Shown: piece after piece, positions 6,219 through 11,207 of the stretch
Layout: the number at the start of each line of letters is the position of its first letter
Position numbering within the stretch: the first letter of the stretch is position 1
Assembly (NCBI GenBank): GCA_014523625.1
Contig: JAATVP010000248.1
Coordinates: 1 to 13,756 of the forward strand
Origin: Nitrososphaerales archaeon TH5896
GTDB lineage: Archaea; Thermoproteota; Nitrososphaeria; Nitrososphaerales; Nitrososphaeraceae
Length of the DNA stretch: 13,756 nucleotides
Direction: 5' to 3'
Translations under genes and position numbers: made by a program
Notes under the pieces: generated by a model
What the model was told of the DNA's origin: nothing
The model's input: the letters and a program-made list of their open reading frames with translations, nothing else
Databases searched by the model: none

Positions 6219-7301
6219 TTAGGTTGCTACTACGCTGAAAGTAGCACTTTCCACAAATTCCCCTGTAGGCACTCCCTCTACTGCATTTATTGTTATTTTG
6301 ATGTCGTAGGGTCCAGGAGAAGGAAAGGTATAGGTTAGCATGCCAGTACCTTCATCGGCTCTCTGTCTATCCAATTCGTCTACGACTGTTCCATTCTTGG
6401 CAGTTATTTCGAGATCGTACGAGACTCCGCTAACAGTGTTTCCGAAGCTATCGCTAAAAATTAAGCCTAGCGTAGTATTGCTCCCTGCAATGATAGGATC
6501 GGGTTCCCATAACAACTGGATACTATACGTCGCCCTACCAGTCTGTAATGTGAGTGGTGGTTTGGGAATTTCTTCTACGGCTTTTGGAGCAGTAGGGCAA
6601 CCAGTACCTGTAGATTGGAGTTCAAACTGATATTGTACTGGTGCGTTTCCTTGACTGACTGCAGCAAAGGTCTGCGCCTTAACGGGAAATGGCATATTAG
6701 GAACAACCCAGATATGGTTTGTTGGCCCATACTTCCAAGATACATCAACTGTGTTAAAATCCCCTGCTGGTGTAGTAACCTTTGCTGCCCCACCCGGAGA
6801 TATGGCAGAGCCACCTATCGCGGCTATTTTACCCCAATTGGGAGCACTCAGAGATTGCCCAGGCTTTGGAACATAGGAGGCTAGCCAGGCTAGCGAGTTA
6901 GAGTATGCAGCTCTATATTTGACCAGATCAGGAGAAACAACAGATGAACCTAACGCGGTCATGTCCAAATCACTTAGATGGAAAGTGCCATTGTATACTT
7001 GTCCTTGATCGACAACAAATACTGGAGCGTTCCAATATTTGTTAGCCTCATCAAAGTCCTTCAAGCAGATCGTCATCAAAAATGGCCTGCCTTGATTAGT
7101 GTCAAAATTCTGAACCTGATACGTATAATAAGTGTCGGGCTTTGCACCCTTTCCCACATACCAATTATTGCCCTGGGCAGAAGCGTGGCTGGGGTCTATT
7201 GCATTGAATAAGAACATGCTTGATCCCAGAATAGTAACAAGGAAACATACTTCCAAGTTAGCTCGGAATATCCTTGAGGTCTTGCCTAAATTTTCTCTCA
7301 T
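6219..7301 (-). CDS. Secreted two-domain protein with C-terminal Ig-like domain
   Basis: This is a 360-aa exported protein. The N-terminus is basic, then hydrophobic (about 16-36), with a likely signal-peptidase site after SHASA (residue 42). Domain 1 (46-231) is the same beta-rich unit as in the 230-aa neighbour. It ends in a short linker with a lone Cys235 and a Pro-rich hinge (EEIPKPP). Domain 2 (about 250-360) is an Ig-like beta sandwich: IIAGSNTTLGLIFSD, then VSYDLEITAKNG, then PYDIKITINA. This resembles the extracytoplasmic Ig-type domains common in Nitrososphaeria envelope proteins. There is no sorting signal or C-terminal membrane helix, so it is soluble outside the membrane or held by its partner. 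A TATA box 26-33 nt before the ATG implies a leaderless transcript. Function unknown; ligand binding or envelope structure is the likely kind of role. Confidence 0.85.
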   Translation of the reverse strand: MRENLGKTSRIFRANLEVCFLVTILGSSMFLFNAIDPSHASAQGNNWYVGKGAKPDTYYTYQVQNFDTNQGRPFLMTICLKDFDEANKYWNAPVFVVDQGQVYNGTFHLSDLDMTALGSSVVSPDLVKYRAAYSNSLAWLASYVPKPGQSLSAPNWGKIAAIGGSAISPGGAAKVTTPAGDFNTVDVSWKYGPTNHIWVVPNMPFPVKAQTFAAVSQGNAPVQYQFELQSTGTGCPTAPKAVEEIPKPPLTLQTGRATYSIQLLWEPDPIIAGSNTTLGLIFSDSFGNTVSGVSYDLEITAKNGTVVDELDRQRADEGTGMLTYTFPSPGPYDIKITINAVEGVPTGEFVESATFSVVAT

Positions 7302-7326
7302 TAACTGATATGTTCAAAAAGGAACT

Positions 7327-7334
7327 GATAAATG
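7327..7334 (-). promoter_or_regulatory. TATA box of the 360-aa secreted protein
   Basis: The minus strand reads CATTTATC, 26-33 nt before the ATG at 7301, as expected for leaderless initiation. It is divergent from the promoter at 7380. Confidence 0.55.
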
Positions 7335-7379
7335 TTTCAATAGCAGACGCCGACCACAAGTACCGTTTCAGCAGCTAAC

Positions 7380-7386
7380 ATAAATA
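7380..7386 (+). promoter_or_regulatory. TATA box of the 51-aa Cys protein
   Basis: ATAAATA lies 28-34 nt before the ATG at 7414, the ideal distance for a leaderless archaeal transcript. It is the main reason, with the Cys pattern, for calling the short ORF a gene. Confidence 0.6.
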
Positions 7387-7413
7387 TGACTGGCGTTCCC
7401 TCACTAATGACGT

Positions 7414-7569
7414 ATGTGCAACTGCCCCAATATCCAATTCTATGAGGTAGAGTTCAAGCTATGGGGAATGCAAGTCGTGCCAACGCACAAGAATTGCGGG
7501 GACCCTCTTACAGATGAACAAGCAACTAAATTCAATAAAGAACTAACTAAGATGTGGAATATGGAATAA
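7414..7569 (+). CDS. 51-aa Cys-containing small protein
   Basis: This is a short gene that an ORF search with a 60-aa cut-off would miss. It runs from ATG 7414 to TAA 7567-7569. The protein begins MCNCPNIQFYEVEF and has Cys2, Cys4, His25 and Cys28 (THKNCGD), which could hold one metal ion in a CxC plus HxxC arrangement. The C-terminal third is an amphipathic helix (TDEQATKFNKELTKMW). Support comes from a well-placed TATA box, the paired metal ligands at both ends, and protein-like composition. The stop-free frame on the opposite strand over the same bases (7440-7661) has no promoter and looks like its shadow. The gene is divergent from the secreted-protein gene at 7301. I do not recognise a family. 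A zinc-binding regulator or adaptor is a guess. Confidence 0.65.
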   Translation: MCNCPNIQFYEVEFKLWGMQVVPTHKNCGDPLTDEQATKFNKELTKMWNME

Positions 7570-7847
7570 TTCCCATCAACTTCATCCTCTTTCTCCCTAT
7601 TCGCATTTTTCAATATTTGTTGATACTTAACTGTCGTACCTGAATGGTAGCAAACCCACAAAAGTGAAAATCCCCAAGTTAGAAGTCAGTCGCCTTTCCG
7701 CCACTACTATTACCACCAAGAAATCAATATCTTCTTGCTTAGCTATTAATTTCAGAGCCATGATCAAATCCGAATCAACGGAAAAATAGAATATATTCAA
7801 AGATAGGGATGATTCAATATAGTACAGATCAAAAACCAGACGTCAAC
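7570..7847. other. Intergenic region, no firm gene
   Basis: This gap between the 51-aa gene and the promoter of the 84-aa gene holds one weak candidate. It is a 44-codon minus-strand ORF (7627-7761) with a hydrophobic segment (DFLVVIVVAE) and an AT-rich element (7790-7797) 29-36 nt upstream. Otherwise I see nothing structured. Confidence 0.4.
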
Positions 7848-7882
7848 TTTATTAATAGCCGGAATGAATTTGGTTTAGGTGA
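7848..7882 (+). promoter_or_regulatory. TATA box and Shine-Dalgarno of the 84-aa gene
   Basis: TTTATTAA (7848-7855) is followed by AGGTGA (7877-7882), which matches the archaeal anti-Shine-Dalgarno sequence and ends 6 nt before the ATG at 7889. The transcript should have a short leader, unlike most genes in this window. Confidence 0.65.
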
Positions 7883-7888
7883 TTTTGA

Positions 7889-8143
7889 ATGACCAAGATG
7901 CTAACCGTAAACATAGAAACAGGTGGCGTTAATGAAAACGAAGCCAAGGATTGGGTTACCGAACTTACAAATGTCTATGCGGATATGGAGATTGAGGATG
8001 TCAATGTCTCGGGTAACAAGATCTCATTTAAGGCTGGCTTTTCGGGAATGGAGGATACCGAACCAGAAGATGTTAAGATGAAAATTGACGAGTACCTCAC
8101 AATGAATGAAGCATTCGAAGCCAAGAGCGTTTCAATCAACTAG
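7889..8143 (+). CDS. Small acidic protein, 84 aa
   Basis: This is a small soluble protein of no recognised family, very rich in Asp and Glu (WVTELTNVYADMEIEDV, MEDTEPEDVKMKIDEY) and without Cys. The pattern reads strand (MLTVNIET), helix (ENEAKDWVTELTNVYA), strand (IEDVNVSG), strand (KISFKAGF), helix (PEDVKMKIDEYLTMN) and strand (AKSVSIN), that is a beta-alpha-beta-beta-alpha-beta order. This order would fit a ferredoxin-like fold, but that is inference. A strong Shine-Dalgarno sequence (AGGTGA, 6-nt spacing) supports the ATG and suggests good expression. It lies 120 nt upstream of the zinc-ribbon gene, which has its own promoter. Confidence 0.8.
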   Translation: MTKMLTVNIETGGVNENEAKDWVTELTNVYADMEIEDVNVSGNKISFKAGFSGMEDTEPEDVKMKIDEYLTMNEAFEAKSVSIN

Positions 8144-8223
8144 GGCGCACGTCATTTCTGTTTTATCTCCTTTTTATTTGTCAGATTATTGTAATTATTA
8201 GATCATAAAAAATAGTTACCCAA

Positions 8224-8232
8224 GTTTAAATA
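8224..8232 (+). promoter_or_regulatory. TATA box of the zinc-ribbon gene
   Basis: GTTTAAATA lies 32-40 nt before the ATG at 8264. AGGT at 8254-8257 is a weak Shine-Dalgarno 6 nt before the ATG. The transcript is leaderless or has a short leader. Confidence 0.6.
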
Positions 8233-8263
8233 GTAGGATAAGACCCCTCATATAGGTCATACG

Positions 8264-8503
8264 ATGACGTGTAAAGGTATCTGTATTAGACATAGGGCCC
8301 AAAAGCCTGTCGGTTCAGGTCGGTACGTTAGCGGTCAAAGGCGCTGCCAGATTTGTGAAATTTTCATCAGGTGGGAAGGTTTATGGTGTCCTTGTTGTGG
8401 ATATAGACTAAGAACTAAACCAAGAAATCTTAAATACAAAGCTAAATTGCGTGCTAGAAGTAAGAGACTTGAAATTACTCAACCGGCTATAACTGTTCGA
8501 TGA
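8264..8503 (+). CDS. Basic zinc-ribbon protein, 79 aa
   Basis: This small, highly basic protein carries Cys3 and Cys7 (MTCKGIC), then Cys28-x2-Cys31 (CQIC) and Cys42-x2-Cys45 (CPCC, with an extra Cys44 between them). The last two pairs form a classic zinc ribbon around a WEGLW turn, and a Lys/Arg-rich tail (about 47-69) follows. From memory, short proteins of this pattern recur in ammonia-oxidising archaea, usually annotated only as hypothetical. I cannot confirm that here. The basic tail suggests nucleic-acid binding, which is inference. Its last 25 nt overlap, tail to tail, the 3' end of the nucleotidyltransferase-like gene on the other strand. So the final residues of both proteins (ITQPAITVR and its counterpart) share DNA and are probably not conserved. 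Confidence 0.85.
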   Translation: MTCKGICIRHRAQKPVGSGRYVSGQRRCQICEIFIRWEGLWCPCCGYRLRTKPRNLKYKAKLRARSKRLEITQPAITVR

Positions 8504-9393
8504 GATCCGAGCAGCCGCTTGGCTGCCACGGTAAGCTGTGAATTCCATCTCTGGATATGCTCAACATCCATGCTTAGATCCATTCCGATCTGCACGAGTT
8601 TTCCGTATGTATGCCAAAAAGTACGGTCTAGCGACTTGAGAATCTCTGCACAAACTTTCCCTATGTAGTAATAACAGTCTGCCGTCATGCCGGATTCGTA
8701 AAGAAATTTGATCTTTGCTTCTATTAGAGGTCTATCGTACCTGTTCGCGGCAAGTCGAGAATATGAAGGAATTGATCGTCTCAGTACTGAAGTTGTAGCT
8801 CTCTCTACACCGATAATTTCCAGAGCCAAAGAAATGCTCTCAGATTCGATCTGATCTGGCTCCAGAGCCCTTCTGATTAAATCCAACTGGTGCAACGGTG
8901 ATCCAGGCAACCCAGAAAAAAAGACAAGGCTCTGCATGATTTCATACGCTGAAATCTTGAGTAGCATCGACGAGACTATGGCAGACTTCTGAGACATTCT
9001 CTCGATTTCGGCGTATCTCATTAAGCAAGAGATGAGCAGCCTTCTAGCAATCGCTGGTTTGTTGCTGGTTCGTCTTGTATCACTCTTCACTGCATTTATC
9101 ATAGAAGATAGCTCGAGGTCATTATTATCATATAGCACGATTCCATCAATGCTATCTGGGGTTTCTTTCAGTACCCTAGATCTCAATGGGAAGTAAAGTA
9201 GCTCCATCCAGTATGAACTAACCATCATTATTTCATGACGTTGATCACCATTCGACAAGACCATGATGTCGTATTCGCAGCAGGGCTTCGATATCCCTGT
9301 GCCGTTGGCTCTACAACCAATGAGTAATGCTGGCGACTTTAAGATATCAATGACATAAGCAGAAATAGTAGGGGGAATGTGAATGTCTTCCAA
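8479..9393 (-). CDS. Nucleotidyltransferase-like protein, 304 aa
   Basis: The N-terminal part looks like a minimal nucleotidyltransferase fold. LLIGCRANGTG (23-33) fits the hG[GS] loop, and YDIMV (41-45) sits where the Asp-x-Asp metal site belongs. Here Asp42 is kept but the second Asp is Met44. A further strand with acidic residues, DGIVLYDNND (83-92), could supply the third carboxylate. Residues about 110-304 are helical, without membrane segments. With one metal ligand missing the enzyme may be inactive or use another residue. If active, it would transfer a nucleotide to an unknown target. No toxin-antitoxin partner is adjacent. The start ATG 9393 is supported by a TATA box 27-35 nt upstream. 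The 3' end overlaps the zinc-ribbon gene by 25 nt. The domain call is a motif reading only. Confidence 0.7.
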   Translation of the reverse strand: MEDIHIPPTISAYVIDILKSPALLIGCRANGTGISKPCCEYDIMVLSNGDQRHEIMMVSSYWMELLYFPLRSRVLKETPDSIDGIVLYDNNDLELSSMINAVKSDTRRTSNKPAIARRLLISCLMRYAEIERMSQKSAIVSSMLLKISAYEIMQSLVFFSGLPGSPLHQLDLIRRALEPDQIESESISLALEIIGVERATTSVLRRSIPSYSRLAANRYDRPLIEAKIKFLYESGMTADCYYYIGKVCAEILKSLDRTFWHTYGKLVQIGMDLSMDVEHIQRWNSQLTVAAKRLLGSHRTVIAG

Positions 9394-9419
9394 TAAATTA
9401 AGATCATCTGAGGGCTACC

Positions 9420-9428
9420 AAATATAAT
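9420..9428 (-). promoter_or_regulatory. TATA box of the nucleotidyltransferase-like gene
   Basis: The minus strand reads ATTATATTT, 27-35 nt before the ATG at 9393, consistent with leaderless transcription. Confidence 0.55.
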
Positions 9429-9507
9429 GTAACCCTTTTTGGGCATGTCATCCGAATTAGTTTTCGTACGCAGATCTGGGTGATGCAGTGTAAAATCTTG
9501 AACGCAA

Positions 9508-9516
9508 TTTTTATAT
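9508..9516 (+). promoter_or_regulatory. TATA box of tRNA-Glu
   Basis: TTTTTATAT lies 25-33 nt before the tRNA 5' end at 9541, matching the spacing seen for tRNA-Gly in this window. Confidence 0.65.
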
Positions 9517-9540
9517 GATGAATAGCATGCAATGTGTTGA

Positions 9541-9647
9541 GCTCCGGTGGTGTAGTCCGGTTAAGCATTTCGCCCTCTCAAGGCGGAGATCCCGGGTTCA
9601 ATCGGATTGCGGTCACGGCCGCGGCGGAACAAATCCCGGCCGGAGCA
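9541..9647 (+). tRNA. tRNA-Glu (anticodon CTC) with T-loop intron
   Basis: The acceptor stem GCTCCGG (9541-9547) pairs with CCGGAGC (9640-9646), discriminator A9647, no CCA. The D stem GTGT (9550-9553) pairs with GCAT (9565-9568). The anticodon stem TCGCC/GGCGG encloses CTCTCAA, giving anticodon CTC (9577-9579) for glutamate. The T stem is CCGGG (9592-9596) with CCCGG (9635-9639), but 38 nt instead of 7 lie between its strands. Removing 31 nt restores the T loop TTCAAAT and a 76-nt tRNA. An ordinary annotation that searches only for anticodon-loop introns could miss or misread this gene. The spurious plus-strand reading frame at 9515-9763 runs through it. Confidence 0.93.
9602..9632 (+). other. 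tRNA intron in the T loop (about position 58/60)
   Basis: This is an insertion of exactly 31 nt; because of flanking A residues the borders may shift 1-2 nt left. GTTC (9596-9599) pairs with GAAC (9627-9630) as a 4-bp central helix. AAT (9600-9602) and AAA (9631-9633) are the flanking 3-nt bulges. Cutting each bulge after its second base gives 9602-9632. The intron body forms a hairpin GCGGT/GGCCGC (9609-9622). The outer helix is the T stem, but G9596 is shared, so the bulge-helix-bulge motif is relaxed rather than strict. Confidence 0.85.
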
Positions 9648-9894
9648 CTAAATATGAATGTCTCTTCAAGATTCAGCAGTCCGGTCATTCTCTTCATCTT
9701 TTCTGGCTGATCTGCCAGAATAATAGGGGGACTATCTTACTCTTCATCATCCGGTACGATTAGCGGAATTCGATCAGAAGAAAGAGCTATCAGCTTATAA
9801 ATTTAGTCTGTCTGAGTAGAGAAACCTAAGTAAGAGTGTCATTCCTTCCACAGTCTGTTGAACACAAGCGCGCAGCAAACATTGCACTTGCTCA

Positions 9895-10068
9895 TCACTT
9901 GTAAATCTCAATAATGAAAGTATCGTCAGTTATTAACGCACTATGATAGGCTGCATTACATCTCGGACACATTGAGTGTACACTGATGCATTCTGTACAA
10001 AAATCACCAGCCTGCAGGTATTCATAATCATCACCCGTGTAGAAACAGCTCTCACAGACTCTTTTCAA
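9895..10068 (-). CDS. 57-aa zinc-finger protein, TTG start
   Basis: This small gene would be missed by length cut-offs. From TTG 10068 to TGA 9897-9895 it codes for 57 residues with three Cys pairs: Cys5-x2-Cys8 (CESC), Cys24-x2-Cys27 (CTEC) and Cys34-x2-Cys37 (CPRC), plus His31 and His42. Two zinc ions in a treble-clef or LIM/RING-like arrangement are possible; one ribbon needs only two of the pairs. The tail is a hydrophobic strand (TFIIEIYK). A TATA box 26-32 nt before the TTG makes leaderless TTG initiation very plausible, and no ATG is available upstream. The stop codon overlaps the ATG of an 18-codon ORF (9839-9895) that also carries CxxC. The neighbours are tRNA-Glu and a second small zinc-finger gene. 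The family is not recognised. Confidence 0.7.
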   Translation of the reverse strand: MKRVCESCFYTGDDYEYLQAGDFCTECISVHSMCPRCNAAYHSALITDDTFIIEIYK

Positions 10069-10093
10069 TATCCTTCGTATCAGTTCAAACTCT

Positions 10094-10100
10094 TATTTAA
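10094..10100 (-). promoter_or_regulatory. TATA box of the 57-aa zinc finger
   Basis: The minus strand reads TTAAATA, 26-32 nt before the TTG at 10068. This is exactly where a leaderless promoter belongs and the main evidence for the TTG start. Confidence 0.6.
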
Positions 10101-10310
10101 TGGTTCTCGATAGAGACTATTTTCCGAGTAGTGTCGATAATGGATCTGATTTTATCGATTATCTACCTTCAAATTTGATTCTTAACAGTCGAGTTCCTTC
10201 CGCAATGGGAAATCATGGTCTATCTGTCTAATGGTTCTCCAACTCTCAATTACGAGGTATTGACACCTTCCTCGTTGAACTTATTTATTCAAATAAAGTG
10301 AAATGATCTC

Positions 10311-10481
10311 TCAGCTGCGGCTATCACTAATTATTCTGGTTTTAACCGAATGACCGCTTCTTATGTGAGTGTTGTGATGTAATCTAGTCAGCTCAGTAAC
10401 CTTAAGATCTGAGAAATAATCAGCATTGTAGCGAGCGAGAATGATCTTGCAGTCATGGCAGAATACTTCTTTGAATTCCAT
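10311..10481 (-). CDS. 56-aa CCHH zinc-finger protein
   Basis: This small minus-strand gene runs from ATG 10481 to TGA 10313-10311. The 56-aa product has Cys8-x2-Cys11 (FCHDCK), then a helix-like stretch containing His35, His36 and His39 (LHHNTH), and a basic tail (HSVKTRI). Cys-x2-Cys-x23-His-x3-His could form a single C2H2-like finger, although the loop is longer than in the classic 12-residue type. Small C2H2 proteins are common among archaea and their viruses and often act as DNA-binding regulators. That role here is inference. A TATA box at 10509-10517 lies 28-36 nt upstream of the ATG. The gene follows the endonuclease-like gene in the same direction (51 nt between start and that stop), but its own promoter sits in the gap. 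Confidence 0.7.
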   Translation of the reverse strand: MEFKEVFCHDCKIILARYNADYFSDLKVTELTRLHHNTHIRSGHSVKTRIISDSRS

Positions 10482-10508
10482 CTCTACGTAATATAACGTC
10501 TTATCATT

Positions 10509-10517
10509 GATTTAAAT
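10509..10517 (-). promoter_or_regulatory. TATA box of the 56-aa zinc finger
   Basis: ATTTAAATC on the minus strand lies 28-36 nt before the ATG at 10481, inside the short gap after the endonuclease-like gene. It indicates independent transcription. A second AT-rich element (10489-10497) is too close to the ATG. Confidence 0.55.
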
Positions 10518-10531
10518 GATGATTCTTATCC

Positions 10532-11179
10532 TTATTCCAAGCGCTCGAAGGGCCCAGTACCGATTTCACTTTCTTTACGAAATCTGTTATCTTTTAGAGG
10601 AAACTTGGAGGCCTTATAGTAAATCACCTCTCCTCTTCTTTCAATCACGGCTAGAACAGTATTCTTTCCCATCTTAGCAGTCTGATCGATTAAATCATAA
10701 AGATCTTCGATCTTTAAATTAATCCCTTCGTTTAAGGCATATACGAGATACTTTGCAGGCTTTTTCTGATATTCCCCCCTTTCATATACTCTAAAGTCAA
10801 TGCCAAAACCAAATCCATCTTTCACGACATAACCTCGACTCCGCAAGTCGCGATACACTAGAAATCTTGTAAGTACATTGGGATCATGCCTCAACATTCT
10901 CTCAATCAGCTGCTCGAAGCCGATGCTAGTCTCTTCATTGGTCTTTATAACCAACCTATTGGTAAATGCCAAGTATAGAGCCTCGCAGTAGCTAAGGATA
11001 TATTCAGAGTCCTCATTTTCGCCAAATCCTTTCGTCCTGAGCTGGTCTTGGAATTTCGTTTCAGTTACCAATATCTTGGTCTCCCCAGCCGGTATAATTG
11101 CTTCAATTAAATATGATATATCGAGGTCTGAGCTCTCAATATCAGCGGACATAACGAATAAATCGGAGCCAGTCCACAT
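10532..11179 (-). CDS. tRNA-splicing endonuclease homolog lacking catalytic His
   Basis: This 215-aa protein belongs to the tRNA-intron endonuclease (EndA) family, which cuts bulge-helix-bulge RNA. The C-terminal nuclease domain is plain: SRGYVVKDGFGFGIDFRVYERG (113-135, shown here as a motif with its Gly/Phe core), then AKYLVYAL (142-149) and KNTVLAVIERRGEVIYY (172-188). Of the known Tyr/His/Lys triad, Tyr132 and a Lys (Lys172) are present. The His that normally precedes the SxYLV strand is missing; Lys140-Pro141-Ala142 stand there. This fits a structural (beta) subunit of a heterotetrameric alpha2-beta2 enzyme, with the catalytic subunit encoded elsewhere. The N-terminal domain (1-100) is diverged. 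The ATG is divergent from the L10e gene, with only 28 nt between the start codons. Family: confident. Subunit type: inference from the missing His. Confidence 0.88.
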   Translation of the reverse strand: MWTGSDLFVMSADIESSDLDISYLIEAIIPAGETKILVTETKFQDQLRTKGFGENEDSEYILSYCEALYLAFTNRLVIKTNEETSIGFEQLIERMLRHDPNVLTRFLVYRDLRSRGYVVKDGFGFGIDFRVYERGEYQKKPAKYLVYALNEGINLKIEDLYDLIDQTAKMGKNTVLAVIERRGEVIYYKASKFPLKDNRFRKESEIGTGPFERLE

Positions 11180-11185
11180 TTAAGC
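11177..11185 (+). promoter_or_regulatory. TATA box of the L10e gene
   Basis: CATTTAAGC lies 23-31 nt before TTG 11208 and overlaps the start codon of the divergent endonuclease-like gene. It supports leaderless transcription from the TTG. The two genes therefore share a compact bidirectional promoter region. Confidence 0.5.
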
Positions 11186-11207
11186 ATTAAAAAATTGGTG
11201 AATTTTG

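Noticed and set aside
7440..7661. Minus-strand open frame of 73 codons
   Set aside because: It overlaps the 51-aa plus-strand gene, which has a TATA box and metal ligands; the minus frame has neither.
9515..9763. Plus-strand open frame of 82 codons
   Set aside because: It runs through tRNA-Glu and its intron; the open frame is explained by the GC-rich tRNA.
9790..9806. TATA-like element CTTATAAATTTA in the gap after tRNA-Glu
   Set aside because: No gene of credible length starts 20-40 nt away on either strand; it may be chance in AT-rich sequence.
10100..10231. Plus-strand ORF of 43 codons between the two zinc-finger genes
   Set aside because: There is no promoter or Shine-Dalgarno sequence at the right distance, its ATG overlaps the TATA box of the opposite gene, and the protein is low in structure-forming pattern.
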